DNA of 17,270 nucleotides from Thermodesulfobacteriaceae bacterium UBA6232. Lineage in GTDB: Bacteria; Desulfobacterota; Thermodesulfobacteria; Thermodesulfobacteriales; Thermodesulfobacteriaceae. Shown one piece after another: positions 1 through 7,108 of this stretch (positions are counted from its first letter, which is position 1; each line of letters opens with the position of its first letter). The notes beneath the pieces are model-generated. The model had not been told where the DNA came from and made no database searches. It saw nothing but the letters and a program-made list of their open reading frames with translations. Made by a program: the position numbers and the translations under genes. The DNA lies in NCBI GenBank assembly GCA_002441555.1, contig DJWK01000019.1, positions 1 through 17,270 of the forward strand, written 5' to 3'.

Positions 1-681
1 AAGGCTGTTAAATACCTTTCTCAAAGAGTTGAAGTAATACCTCATTTTACAGTTAATTTTACTGATAGGGATAGAGCAACCTCTATACTTCAATTTTTAG
101 AAAATAAAAATTTTACTGCCGTTCTTACTGGAAAAAGAGGGCTTGGAAGGCTGGCATCTCTTTGGACAGGATCTCTTACTCAAAAATTAATTCTTTACTC
201 AGATAAGCCCCTTTGGATTATAAGAGGAGGGGATTTTAACCAAAAACTTCTTTGCGCCATTGATTGTGGAGAGAGCGGATTAAGAGTAATAAGGTATGTA
301 ATTGAAATTTTGTCTTTTTTGAAGGATTATGAAGTGACCTTTTTACATGTTCTTTCCTTTTTTGGAAAATCTCTTTTATGGGAAGGTTCTTTAAAAGACC
401 TTTGTAATGCTCCACTTCCAGAAGAAAAACTTCAGTTTTTCAAAAAAGTTGAACCCCTTTTTCAAGGAAAAGAGCTTAATTTAGAAAAAATTGGCTTTAA
501 GATTACTACCTCCTTTCTTGGTCCTGTCTATAAAATACTAAAGGAAGTAAAAAAGGGAGAATACAAAACTATTATTTTTGGTAAAAGAGGAGAAGGCGGA
601 TTTAAGGGACTTCTTCTTGGATCTGTTGCCACAAAACTTGTTAATACCCTTGAAGATAGGGCACTATGGCTTATACCCTAA
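1..681 (+). CDS. Tandem universal stress protein (UspA-like), 5' end missing
   Basis: The frame is open from the first base of the window to the TAA at 679-681, so the N-terminus lies outside; 226 residues are visible. Two copies of the Usp nucleotide-binding pattern G-x2-G-x9-G-S are seen: GKRGLGR...WTGS at visible residues 44-58 (bases about 130-174) and GKRGEGG...LLGS near the C-terminus (about 583-627). The second domain opens with a strand-like VTFLHVL segment typical of Usp folds and ends with LWLIP. Two patterns in one chain indicate the tandem-domain Usp form, whose members with this motif usually bind ATP; cellular roles vary and cannot be inferred here. It is followed by yacG, which starts inside its last codons, so the two are probably co-transcribed. 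An ATG-like in-frame start near base 310 would cut the first domain away and is not credible. Confidence 0.85.
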   Translation, partial: KAVKYLSQRVEVIPHFTVNFTDRDRATSILQFLENKNFTAVLTGKRGLGRLASLWTGSLTQKLILYSDKPLWIIRGGDFNQKLLCAIDCGESGLRVIRYVIEILSFLKDYEVTFLHVLSFFGKSLLWEGSLKDLCNAPLPEEKLQFFKKVEPLFQGKELNLEKIGFKITTSFLGPVYKILKEVKKGEYKTIIFGKRGEGGFKGLLLGSVATKLVNTLEDRALWLIP

Positions 682-875
682 AATTCATAAAATGCCCCAT
701 TTGTAAGAAAAAGACCCTTTGGAAAGGGAATCCCTATCGTCCCTTTTGTTCAAGAGAATGCAAACTGGCAGACCTTTATCACTGGCTTTATGAAGAATAT
801 AGAATAAAATTGAAAGAAGAGGAATTGGAAGAAGAAGTTCACCCTGAAAAGGAGGAAGAAGATGAAGGAGTATGA
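666..875 (+). CDS. yacG: YacG-type zinc-binding DNA gyrase inhibitor
   Basis: A 69-residue protein with CPIC at residues 10-13 and the pattern RPFCSRECKLADLYHW just after it. This matches the YacG family: a four-cysteine zinc site, the PFCS..C..xDL..W signature and an acidic C-terminal tail (here rich in Glu). E. coli YacG binds GyrB and inhibits gyrase; that role is transferred from the family. The start ATG lies inside the stress protein gene (16-base overlap) with AGGG a few bases upstream. The 3' end overlaps trxB by 14 bases, and the trxB ribosome binding site lies inside the Glu-rich tail. Family members often sit near coaE, which is not seen here. Confidence 0.86.
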   Translation: MAYTLKFIKCPICKKKTLWKGNPYRPFCSRECKLADLYHWLYEEYRIKLKEEELEEEVHPEKEEEDEGV

Positions 876-1764
876 TATTATCATTATTGGGGCCGGGCCT
901 GCAGGGCTTCAGGCAGGAATTCATGCAGCAAGAAGAAAACACAGCGTTCTCATCCTTGGAAAGCCAGAAGGAAGTGCCCTTTACCAGGCTCATATTGAAA
1001 ACTACTTCGGTTTCAAGGAAAAAATAGATGGAAAGGAATTACTTTTGGCAGGGATATTTCAATGCGAAAAATTTGGAGCTGAAATCTTTAAAGAGGATGC
1101 CGTTAAGCTTGAAATACTTGAAGATAAAAACTTTCTTGTGGAAACAGAAAAAGGAAAAAAATTCAAAGGCAAGGCCCTTATTCTTGCTATAGGAGTTAAA
1201 AGAAAAAAGAAAATATTTAAAAGAGAAGACCAATTCGTAGGGAAAGGGCTTTCCTATTGTGTGGATTGCGATGCCTGGTTTTACAGGGGGAAACGGGTAG
1301 CAGTAATTGGAGACGGCTCTGCGGCTCTTCACGGTGCCAAAACTTTAACGCAATTTGCTGAAAAGGTTTATCTTATTCCTCTTAAAGAAATAGAAGGAAT
1401 GGAGGAAGAATTTTTTGGACTTCCAGTTGAGGTGATTAAACAAAAACCTGTAGATATTCTCGGAGAAGAAGAGGTAAAGGGGGTTATTTTGGAGGATGAA
1501 AAAATTCTTGAGGTTGATGGAATTTTCATTGAAATTGGTGCCAAGGGTGCCCTTGAACTTATAGCTCCTCTCGGGGTTGAGCTTGATCCTGAGACTTTCA
1601 GTTATGTAAAGGTTGATAAAAAAATGCAAACCAGTGTGGAAGGTATTTTTGCCTGCGGTGATTTAACGGGGCCTCCCCTTCAACTTGCCAAAGCGGTGGG
1701 TGAAGGCTGTATAGCCGGACTTTCAGCCTCAGATTATATAAAAAGCAAAAAAACCCAATCTTGA
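862..1764 (+). CDS. Thioredoxin reductase-like flavoprotein lacking canonical NADPH motifs
   Basis: A 300-residue protein of the low-molecular-weight thioredoxin reductase family. The N-terminal FAD dinucleotide motif GAGPAG is at residues 10-15. The redox-active CxxC is CVDC at 133-136, followed by DAW rather than the common DG/DGxF context. The second FAD segment, EGIFACGDLTG, is near 260-270. The second dinucleotide fold has GDGSAALHGA at 150-159, where NADPH enzymes usually show GGGxSAxEEA. The usual arginine-rich HRR-type segment for the 2'-phosphate is absent; the equivalent stretch reads LIPLKEIEG. Family members with these losses use ferredoxin, F420 or unknown donors, so the electron donor is uncertain. 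The start follows AAGGAGG with good spacing. No thioredoxin gene is visible. The stop at 1762-1764 precedes the alanine racemase region directly. Confidence 0.83.
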   Translation: MKEYDIIIIGAGPAGLQAGIHAARRKHSVLILGKPEGSALYQAHIENYFGFKEKIDGKELLLAGIFQCEKFGAEIFKEDAVKLEILEDKNFLVETEKGKKFKGKALILAIGVKRKKKIFKREDQFVGKGLSYCVDCDAWFYRGKRVAVIGDGSAALHGAKTLTQFAEKVYLIPLKEIEGMEEEFFGLPVEVIKQKPVDILGEEEVKGVILEDEKILEVDGIFIEIGAKGALELIAPLGVELDPETFSYVKVDKKMQTSVEGIFACGDLTGPPLQLAKAVGEGCIAGLSASDYIKSKKTQS

Positions 1765-1766
1765 AA

Positions 1767-1772
1767 AAGAGG
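1767..1772 (+). promoter_or_regulatory. Putative ribosome binding site for an ATT-initiated alr
   Basis: AAGAGG lies 8 bases before an ATT codon at 1781 that is in frame with alanine racemase. The spacing is ideal for Shine-Dalgarno initiation. There is no in-frame ATG, GTG or TTG between the stop at 1739-1741 and the GTG at 1880, so this site helps to decide the start. Confidence 0.45.
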
Positions 1773-1780
1773 TTTCCGCC

Positions 1781-2893
1781 ATTTTTTGGCCAAAAATTCT
1801 TGAAATAAATCTCTATCACCTAAGGGAAAATTTAAGAGCCCTTAAAGCGCTTCTTCCTGAGGGGGTTGAGATTCTTCCTGTGATTAAAAATGACGCTTAC
1901 GGGCACGGTCTTATTGAAGTTGCAAAAGCCTTATCCATGGAAGGAGTTTTTGGTTTCGGAATTTCAGAAATCTTTGAAGCCCAGCTTCTTCGTAGGGCCG
2001 GTTTTATCCATCCCCTAATTCTTCTTTCGGGCTTTGAAAGAGACTGGCTTCCAGAAATAAAAAACTTAAGGGTTATTCCCACAGTTACCAATCTCCTTCA
2101 ACTTGAATGGCTAATAGACTTTACTCTTAAAAAGGGAATTAACCTTGAATTTCACCTAAAGGTTGAGACAGGCATGCACCGTTTCGGCCTTCCCCTTGAG
2201 GAACTTGAGACCCTTTTTATAAAATTAAAAGAAAATCCTCAACTTCAATTAACCGGAGTTATGACCCATCTTGCCTCTGCGGAAAATCCAGAGTCCGAAC
2301 TTTATCAGGAACAGATAGAAAACTTCAAAAGAGCTTTGGAAATCCTATTAAAAGCGGGTTTTTCGCCAAAATATATTCACTTTTGCAATTCTGCCGGTTT
2401 AATTTTTAATAAAGGTTATCTTGGAAATCTTGTAAGGCCTGGCATTGCCTTATATGGAGCTTATCCCTCAAACAAAGCAAGGGCGTATATTAAATTAAAG
2501 CCCGTTATGACCTTAAAATCAAGGATTATTGAAATTAAAACCGTAAAAAAAGGAAAATCTGCAGGTTATGGGCCAACTTTTATAGCCAAAAGGGATACCT
2601 TACTTGGGATTGTGCCTGTGGGATATGGAGATGGTTATCCGCGAATACTCAGCAACAAAGGTTTTGCTGTAATCAGAAAAAAAAGGGTTCCCGTCGTGGG
2701 AACTATCTCTATGAAGGCTCTTTTTCTTGATCTTACTGAATTAGAAAGCCCTAAACTGGGTGAGGAGGTAATCCTCCTTGGTGGTGAAAGGGAAGAGGTT
2801 CCTGCTGATGAACTTGCCCAGCTTGCAAATACCATTTCTTATGAATTATTTTGTAATCTTGGTAGAGCCATCCCAAGGAGGTATATTGAATAG
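1781..2893 (+). CDS. alr: Alanine racemase with non-standard start
   Basis: PLP-dependent enzyme interconverting L- and D-alanine for peptidoglycan. The catalytic lysine lies in VIKNDAYGHG (Lys36 from the start chosen here, close to Lys39 of the Geobacillus enzyme). MTHLASAE, the second catalytic tyrosine region GYGDGYPR and VGTISM all fit the family. The only in-frame GTG (1880) would put the catalytic lysine at residue 3 and delete the conserved first strand W-P-K-I-L-E-I-N-L, so it is rejected. Upstream the frame stays open to a stop at 1739, with no ATG, GTG or TTG. I chose ATT at 1781 because AAGAGG lies 8 bases before it. Alternatively, one more T in the six-T run at 1782-1787 would join a TTG at 1761 (overlapping the trxB stop) to this frame and give a longer N-terminus, so an indel or slippage is possible. 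The stop overlaps the next start by one base. Confidence 0.75.
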   Translation: MFWPKILEINLYHLRENLRALKALLPEGVEILPVIKNDAYGHGLIEVAKALSMEGVFGFGISEIFEAQLLRRAGFIHPLILLSGFERDWLPEIKNLRVIPTVTNLLQLEWLIDFTLKKGINLEFHLKVETGMHRFGLPLEELETLFIKLKENPQLQLTGVMTHLASAENPESELYQEQIENFKRALEILLKAGFSPKYIHFCNSAGLIFNKGYLGNLVRPGIALYGAYPSNKARAYIKLKPVMTLKSRIIEIKTVKKGKSAGYGPTFIAKRDTLLGIVPVGYGDGYPRILSNKGFAVIRKKRVPVVGTISMKALFLDLTELESPKLGEEVILLGGEREEVPADELAQLANTISYELFCNLGRAIPRRYIE

Positions 2894-3177
2894 TGTTTAA
2901 CATAGGTTTCAGTGAGGCTCTGATTATCTTTCTTGTGGCTCTTATTGTGCTTGGGCCTGAAAAACTACCAGAAGTTGGAAGATTTCTTGCAAGGCTTTCC
3001 CTTGAAGTTAAAAAAGCTATAGATGAATTAAAAAGAGAGCTTGAGCTTGAAGAAATAGAAAAGGATATTAAAGAAACTAAACTGGACATTGAAGAGATAA
3101 AAAAGGATCTTGAAGATCCTTTAAAACTTCTTGATAAAATAGATCCCAAAGAAAATGAGCAAGGTAAATCTTCCTAA
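2893..3177 (+). CDS. tatB: Twin-arginine translocase TatA/TatB-family subunit, TatB-like
   Basis: A 94-residue protein with one N-terminal membrane helix (about residues 6-21), the LGPEKLPEVGR hinge and amphipathic helix, and then a highly charged, probably helical tail. The opening MFNIGFSEALIIF closely resembles E. coli TatB, including Glu8, rather than the FG-type hinge region of TatA; the family assignment is firm and the TatB subtype is inferred. TatB works with TatC in recognising twin-arginine signal peptides at the inner membrane. The start is GTG overlapping the alr stop by one base, preceded by AAGGAGG 11 bases upstream. The 3' end overlaps tatC by 23 bases, implying coupled translation. 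Confidence 0.85.
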   Translation: MFNIGFSEALIIFLVALIVLGPEKLPEVGRFLARLSLEVKKAIDELKRELELEEIEKDIKETKLDIEEIKKDLEDPLKLLDKIDPKENEQGKSS

Positions 3178-3868
3178 TATTCTCGAATTCGGAATTCTCT
3201 CTAAACTGAGAAAGGAACTTATTATTTACCTACTTTTTCTTTTTATCTCTTGGCTTTGCGTTTTCTTTTTATTCCCCAAGATTTTTCCCTATCTTCTTTT
3301 TCCCTATTTTCATCTTCTCAGAGAAAAAAGCCTTGTTTTTATAAGCCTTGAAGAAGCCCTTTTTGTAGTTCTCAGGGCTTCCTTTTATATAGCACTTGCC
3401 CTTACCCTTCCCTTTTTAATTATAAGAATTTTTCGGGTCCTATCAGAGGAACTCTATGAATATGAAAGACGCCTTTTTAAAAAATTACTTTTTCTCTCGG
3501 TCTCCCTTGCTGGTTTAGGAATAATCTTCGGTTATTTTCTCTTAACTCCCTTTTTTTTAAAAATTTTTCTTTATTTTGGAAAAAATTTTGAAAATAATCT
3601 TCGCCTCTCGGCTTTTCTTTTCTTTCTCCTTAAGGTTGTTCTTTTTTCTTCATTGATTTTTCAAATGCCCTTGCTTTTTGCTTTACTTATCAGGGAAGAA
3701 ATTATAACAGAGGATCTATATCGCCGAAAAAAAATTTATTTTTGGGCTGGTTTTTATATGCTCTCTTTTCTTTTTTCTCCTGCAGATTTTTTTGGGCAGA
3801 TCTTGTTAACTCTATTTTTCTACTTATTTTTTAAATTGTCCTTTCTTTTAGCCCGATTTCTTAAGTAA
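3155..3868 (+). CDS. tatC: Sec-independent translocase TatC, divergent
   Basis: A 237-residue, very hydrophobic protein with about six membrane segments. Family landmarks can be aligned by eye: ELYEYERR at 99-106 (equivalent of LYKHERR in E. coli, keeping the signal-binding Glu103 as Glu104), SPAD at 208-211 (E. coli TPPD) and the downstream GQILLTL segment. Two normally acidic positions differ: the N-terminal IELR motif reads SKLR (Lys17), and the FEVP motif reads FQMP (Gln170). It forms the core receptor of the Tat export pathway with the overlapping TatB-like gene. The start ATG has only a weak ribosome binding site, so translation is probably coupled to tatB. Confidence 0.83.
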   Translation: MSKVNLPNILEFGILSKLRKELIIYLLFLFISWLCVFFLFPKIFPYLLFPYFHLLREKSLVFISLEEALFVVLRASFYIALALTLPFLIIRIFRVLSEELYEYERRLFKKLLFLSVSLAGLGIIFGYFLLTPFFLKIFLYFGKNFENNLRLSAFLFFLLKVVLFSSLIFQMPLLFALLIREEIITEDLYRRKKIYFWAGFYMLSFLFSPADFFGQILLTLFFYLFFKLSFLLARFLK

Positions 3869-3887
3869 GTATTAATAGGGGGGAGGC

Positions 3888-5204
3888 ATGGCTGAAGCTC
3901 AAAAAAAATCAACCAAAAAAAGAAAATCTACCAAAACACCAAAAAAAGAAGAAAAATGGGTTTCTGGCCCCAGAAAATATATCCTTCTTATTGGAGACGG
4001 AATGGGGGATTTTCCTTTAAAAGAACTTGAGGGGAAAACTCCTCTTGAAGTTGCTATAACTCCTGGGATGGATTTTCTTGCAAGTTATGGTGAAATCGGA
4101 AGCTGTCAGACCGTTCCTCCGAGCATGCATCCTGGCTCTGATGTAGCTATTATGGGACTTCTTGGGTATCCACCTGAGGAAAAATATACAGGACGGGGGC
4201 CAATTGAGGCTGCTGCAAGAGGAATAATACTTCGTCCTGAGGATGTGGCTTATAGATGTAATCTTGTCACTTTAAGATTTGAGGGAAAGGAACTTATTAT
4301 GGAAGACTATTCTGCAGGACACATTTCCACAGAAGAGGCCATAGAGTTAATAAACAGCATAAATCATAAGGCAGCCACTGATAAAATTGAAATTATACCT
4401 GGGGTGAGTTATAGACATATACTCATCTGGAGAGGAGGATCAGGAGGCCTTCATACCTATCCTCCCCACGATTTAATCGGAAAAAATGTCTGGTTTGCCT
4501 TTCAGAGCTATGATGAGGAGCCCTACCTTAAGGAATTTATTCTCAAGGCCATTGAGATTCTTGAGAAACACCCCATAAATCAAAGAAGAAAGCTTGAGAA
4601 TAAAAGACCAGCCAATGCCATCTGGCCCTGGGGACAAGGAAGAACCCCTGATCTTGAGCCTTTTGAAGAAAAATATGGCTTAAAGGGTGCTGCTATTTCA
4701 GCGGTTGATTTAATAAAGGGGCTTGCAAAGCTTGCAGGATTAGAAGTGATAGAGGTTCCTGGAGCAACTGGCTATCTTGATACCAATTACGAGGGAAAGG
4801 TAGATTACGGAATTGAAGCCCTTAAAGAGTGTGATTTTCTTCTCATCCATGTGGAAGCCCCTGATGAAGCAAGCCACGAAGGAAATCTTGAATTAAAAAT
4901 CAAAGCCATTGATGACTTTGATAGAAGAATTGTAAGATATCTCCTTGAAAGGCTTCCAGAGGTTACAGATAACTTTAGAATCCTTGTTTGTTGCGATCAT
5001 CTAACTCCCATTCCTATAAGAACTCATTCCATAAAACCCGTTCCCTGGGTTATCTTTGATTCAGCCCTCCATACTGAAAAAAAGGGAGACATAAAATTCT
5101 GTGAAAAAACCGCCTATGCTTCACCCAATTTCTTCAAAAGTGGTCCAGCCCTTTTTGAATACTTTATTGAAAGAAAATATGAACCAAAAAAGGAGGAGGA
5201 GTAA
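3888..5204 (+). CDS. apgM: 2,3-bisphosphoglycerate-independent phosphoglycerate mutase, archaeal type
   Basis: A 438-residue member of the alkaline phosphatase superfamily that interconverts 3- and 2-phosphoglycerate in glycolysis and gluconeogenesis. Visible motifs are LLIGDGMGD at 33-41 (metal-binding Asp), MHPGSDVA at 80-87 with the likely phosphorylated Ser84, GRGPIEAAARGI, and late metal ligands in EAPDEASHEGN and CCDHLTPIPIRTHS. These features identify the archaeal ApgM type. The protein carries about 28 extra N-terminal residues before the family core, with 10 lysines in the first 30 residues. The reading frame and a strong GGGGGAGG ribosome binding site at 3877-3885 support that start, and the only nearby ATG (3956) is out of frame. 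Some bacterial ApgM-like proteins have been proposed to act as homoserine kinases, so substrate is not certain. Confidence 0.87.
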   Translation: MAEAQKKSTKKRKSTKTPKKEEKWVSGPRKYILLIGDGMGDFPLKELEGKTPLEVAITPGMDFLASYGEIGSCQTVPPSMHPGSDVAIMGLLGYPPEEKYTGRGPIEAAARGIILRPEDVAYRCNLVTLRFEGKELIMEDYSAGHISTEEAIELINSINHKAATDKIEIIPGVSYRHILIWRGGSGGLHTYPPHDLIGKNVWFAFQSYDEEPYLKEFILKAIEILEKHPINQRRKLENKRPANAIWPWGQGRTPDLEPFEEKYGLKGAAISAVDLIKGLAKLAGLEVIEVPGATGYLDTNYEGKVDYGIEALKECDFLLIHVEAPDEASHEGNLELKIKAIDDFDRRIVRYLLERLPEVTDNFRILVCCDHLTPIPIRTHSIKPVPWVIFDSALHTEKKGDIKFCEKTAYASPNFFKSGPALFEYFIERKYEPKKEEE

Positions 5205-5213
5205 CTTTCTTTT

Positions 5214-6818
5214 ATGGAAATTATTAAAACGGATTTTCTCATTATCGGTTCAGGGATTGCAGGGTTATCTCTTGCCTTAAAACTTAAGGATCTTGGAGAG
5301 GTAACCATTCTTACCAAAAAAAGGGCCTTTGATACGGCAACTGCCCTTGCCCAAGGAGGCATTGCCTGTGTGCAAAGCGAAGATAACCACTTTGATCTCC
5401 ACATTCAGGACACCCTTATTGCAGGAGACGGCCTATGTAAACCTGAAGTGGTGGAACTTGTAGTCAAAAGTGCCCCTGAAAGAATAAAAGAACTCATTGA
5501 ATGGGGAGTGGAATTTGATAAAGACCCTAAGGACCCTAAAAGATTTCATCTAACCCTTGAAGGAGGCCATTCAAGAAAAAGAATTCTCCATGTGGGGGAC
5601 TATACGGGAAGGGCTATTGAAAGGGCACTAATAGAAAGGGTCCTTCAATCCTCTAACATTCTCATTCTTGAAAACCACTTTGTAGTGGATCTTATCCTTG
5701 ATAGGGATTGTTCTCCAGAGGCCTGCAGGGTTGTTGGGGCCCTGGTTCTTGATTTAATCCACTCCAAAGTGAAGATTTTTATATCCCCGGTGGTAGCTCT
5801 TTGCACAGGTGGAGCTGGAAAGGTATATCTTTATACCAGTAATCCTGATACAGCCACAGGAGATGGAATTGCCCTTGCTTATCTTGCAGGAGTTACTATT
5901 GCCAATATGGAATTTTTTCAGTTTCATCCCACCTGCCTTTATCATCCCAAAGCCAAAAACTTTCTTATAAGTGAGGCCCTTAGAGGTGAGGGAGGAATTC
6001 TTTTAAACCCAGAAGGAAAACCCTTTATGCACAAATATGACCCAATAAGAAAAGAACTTGCCCCAAGAGATATTGTGACCCGTGCCATTGACATGGAATT
6101 AAAACGCACCGGTGGAGAATGTGTCTATCTTGATATTACCCATTTACCCTCAGATTATATAAAAAACAGATTCCCCCATATCTATGAAACCTGCCTTAAA
6201 TTCGGAATTGATATAACTACTCAGCCCATTCCTGTTGTTCCTGCTGCTCATTATCTTTGCGGTGGGATACTAACCAATATCTGGGGACAAACGGACATTC
6301 CCAATCTTTTTGCCATAGGGGAGTGTGCCTGCACAGGGCTTCACGGAGCAAACAGACTTGCCTCAAACTCACTTCTTGAAGCTCTGGTTTTTTCTCATCA
6401 AGCTTATCTCAAAATCAAAGAACTTTATAAGGAATTTAAAAATGCCCATGCTCGGCTTCCCAAACTTAAAGAACCTGAAGTGAAAGAAATCAAAGAGGAA
6501 AAAGTCTTCATCTCTCATAACTGGGATCTTGTTAGAAAAATTATGTGGGATTTTGCTGGAATTGTAAGATCCGTAAAAATGCTTGAGTTTGCCTTAAAAA
6601 GAATAAACTTCATAAAAGAAGAAATTGAAAGCACCTGGAAAGGCCTTTACCTTGACTTGGACCTTATGGAACTTAAGAATATAACCACCGTTGCCGAGTT
6701 AATTCTAAAATCAGCTCTTTCAAGAAAAGAATCCCGAGGAACCCATTTTCTCCTTGATTTTCCAGAAAAATCAAAGGATTTTGAAAGGGATACCCTTATT
6801 AAAGGCAAAATTTTTTAA
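5214..6818 (+). CDS. nadB: L-aspartate oxidase
   Basis: FAD enzyme that oxidises L-aspartate to iminoaspartate, the first step of de novo NAD synthesis; with fumarate as acceptor it can work without oxygen. Length 534 is normal. Motifs: GSGIAG at 12-17, ALAQGGIA at 44-51, EGGHSRKRILH at 116-126, FQFHPT at 235-240, APRD at 283-286, PAAHYLCGG at 343-351, and IGECACTGLHGANRLASNS at about 368-386. The active-site region and the glycine-rich FAD segments separate it from succinate dehydrogenase and fumarate reductase flavoproteins. It starts 9 bases after apgM, whose last codons carry AGGAGGAGGA. The partner genes nadA and nadC are not in the window. It is the last gene of the first plus-strand block. 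Confidence 0.93.
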   Translation: MEIIKTDFLIIGSGIAGLSLALKLKDLGEVTILTKKRAFDTATALAQGGIACVQSEDNHFDLHIQDTLIAGDGLCKPEVVELVVKSAPERIKELIEWGVEFDKDPKDPKRFHLTLEGGHSRKRILHVGDYTGRAIERALIERVLQSSNILILENHFVVDLILDRDCSPEACRVVGALVLDLIHSKVKIFISPVVALCTGGAGKVYLYTSNPDTATGDGIALAYLAGVTIANMEFFQFHPTCLYHPKAKNFLISEALRGEGGILLNPEGKPFMHKYDPIRKELAPRDIVTRAIDMELKRTGGECVYLDITHLPSDYIKNRFPHIYETCLKFGIDITTQPIPVVPAAHYLCGGILTNIWGQTDIPNLFAIGECACTGLHGANRLASNSLLEALVFSHQAYLKIKELYKEFKNAHARLPKLKEPEVKEIKEEKVFISHNWDLVRKIMWDFAGIVRSVKMLEFALKRINFIKEEIESTWKGLYLDLDLMELKNITTVAELILKSALSRKESRGTHFLLDFPEKSKDFERDTLIKGKIF

Positions 6819-6836
6819 AAATTTTTAAAAATCCTC

Positions 6837-6864
6837 TTTACATTTAGATAATCTTTGATAAAAT
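6837..6864 (+). promoter_or_regulatory. Putative promoter of the 66-residue zinc-ribbon gene
   Basis: TTTACA at 6837-6842 and TAAAAT at 6859-6864 are separated by 16 bases, close to the sigma-70 consensus, and lie in the only sizeable gap after nadB. The surrounding AT-richness makes chance matches easy, so confidence is moderate. Confidence 0.4.
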
Positions 6865-6883
6865 TTTTCATAAAATTTATCAA
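6855..6883. repeat. Inverted repeat overlapping the -10, possible operator
   Basis: TTGATAAA at 6855-6862 and its exact reverse complement TTTATCAA at 6876-6883 are separated by 13 bases. The repeat covers the putative -10 of the downstream gene, where a repressor would act. It is too AT-rich to be a convincing terminator hairpin. Confidence 0.4.
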
Positions 6884-6907
6884 ATTATTAATCCTTTAGG
6901 AGGATTT

Positions 6908-7108
6908 ATGAAAGTTTTATTTGACCCAGATATACCCGAAGATTTGAAAGAGGATCTTTTAAAAACTATAGAGGAAGAAAAAATCGGAGAAATTTGTAAA
7001 CAATGCGGAGCAGATACTCTTTATGTGGCCCTTATTAATCACATTCTTGATGTCAAATGTTATGAATGTGGGTATTCCTATTTGGAAATTGAACTTTCAG
7101 AAGAATAA
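6908..7108 (+). CDS. Small zinc-ribbon protein of unknown function
   Basis: I do not recognise a named family. The 66-residue protein has two CxxC pairs, Cys30/Cys33 (ICKQCG) and Cys51/Cys54 (KCYECG), spaced as in a treble-clef or zinc-ribbon fold. It also has a helical, acidic N-terminus and a Glu-rich end. It probably binds one zinc ion and could contact nucleic acid or protein, but that is only inference. The start is preceded by TAGGAGGA at ideal spacing, so it is a real gene. It has its own promoter-like sequence and an inverted repeat upstream. Its last 31 bases overlap the 3' end of folE2 on the other strand. Confidence 0.8.
   Translation: MKVLFDPDIPEDLKEDLLKTIEEEKIGEICKQCGADTLYVALINHILDVKCYECGYSYLEIELSEE

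Noticed and set aside
1880..2893. Alanine racemase starting at the GTG at 1880
   Set aside because: The catalytic lysine would be residue 3 and the conserved N-terminal strand and helix, clearly coded upstream in the same frame, would be lost.
2751..3149. A 132-residue open frame on the minus strand, rich in serine
   Set aside because: It is the mirror of the alr end and the tatB gene; serine-rich product is what antisense reading of Glu/Lys/Leu-rich coding gives.
6810..6832. A/T palindrome after nadB as a terminator
   Set aside because: The stem would be made only of A-T pairs in an A/T run and would not form a stable terminator hairpin.
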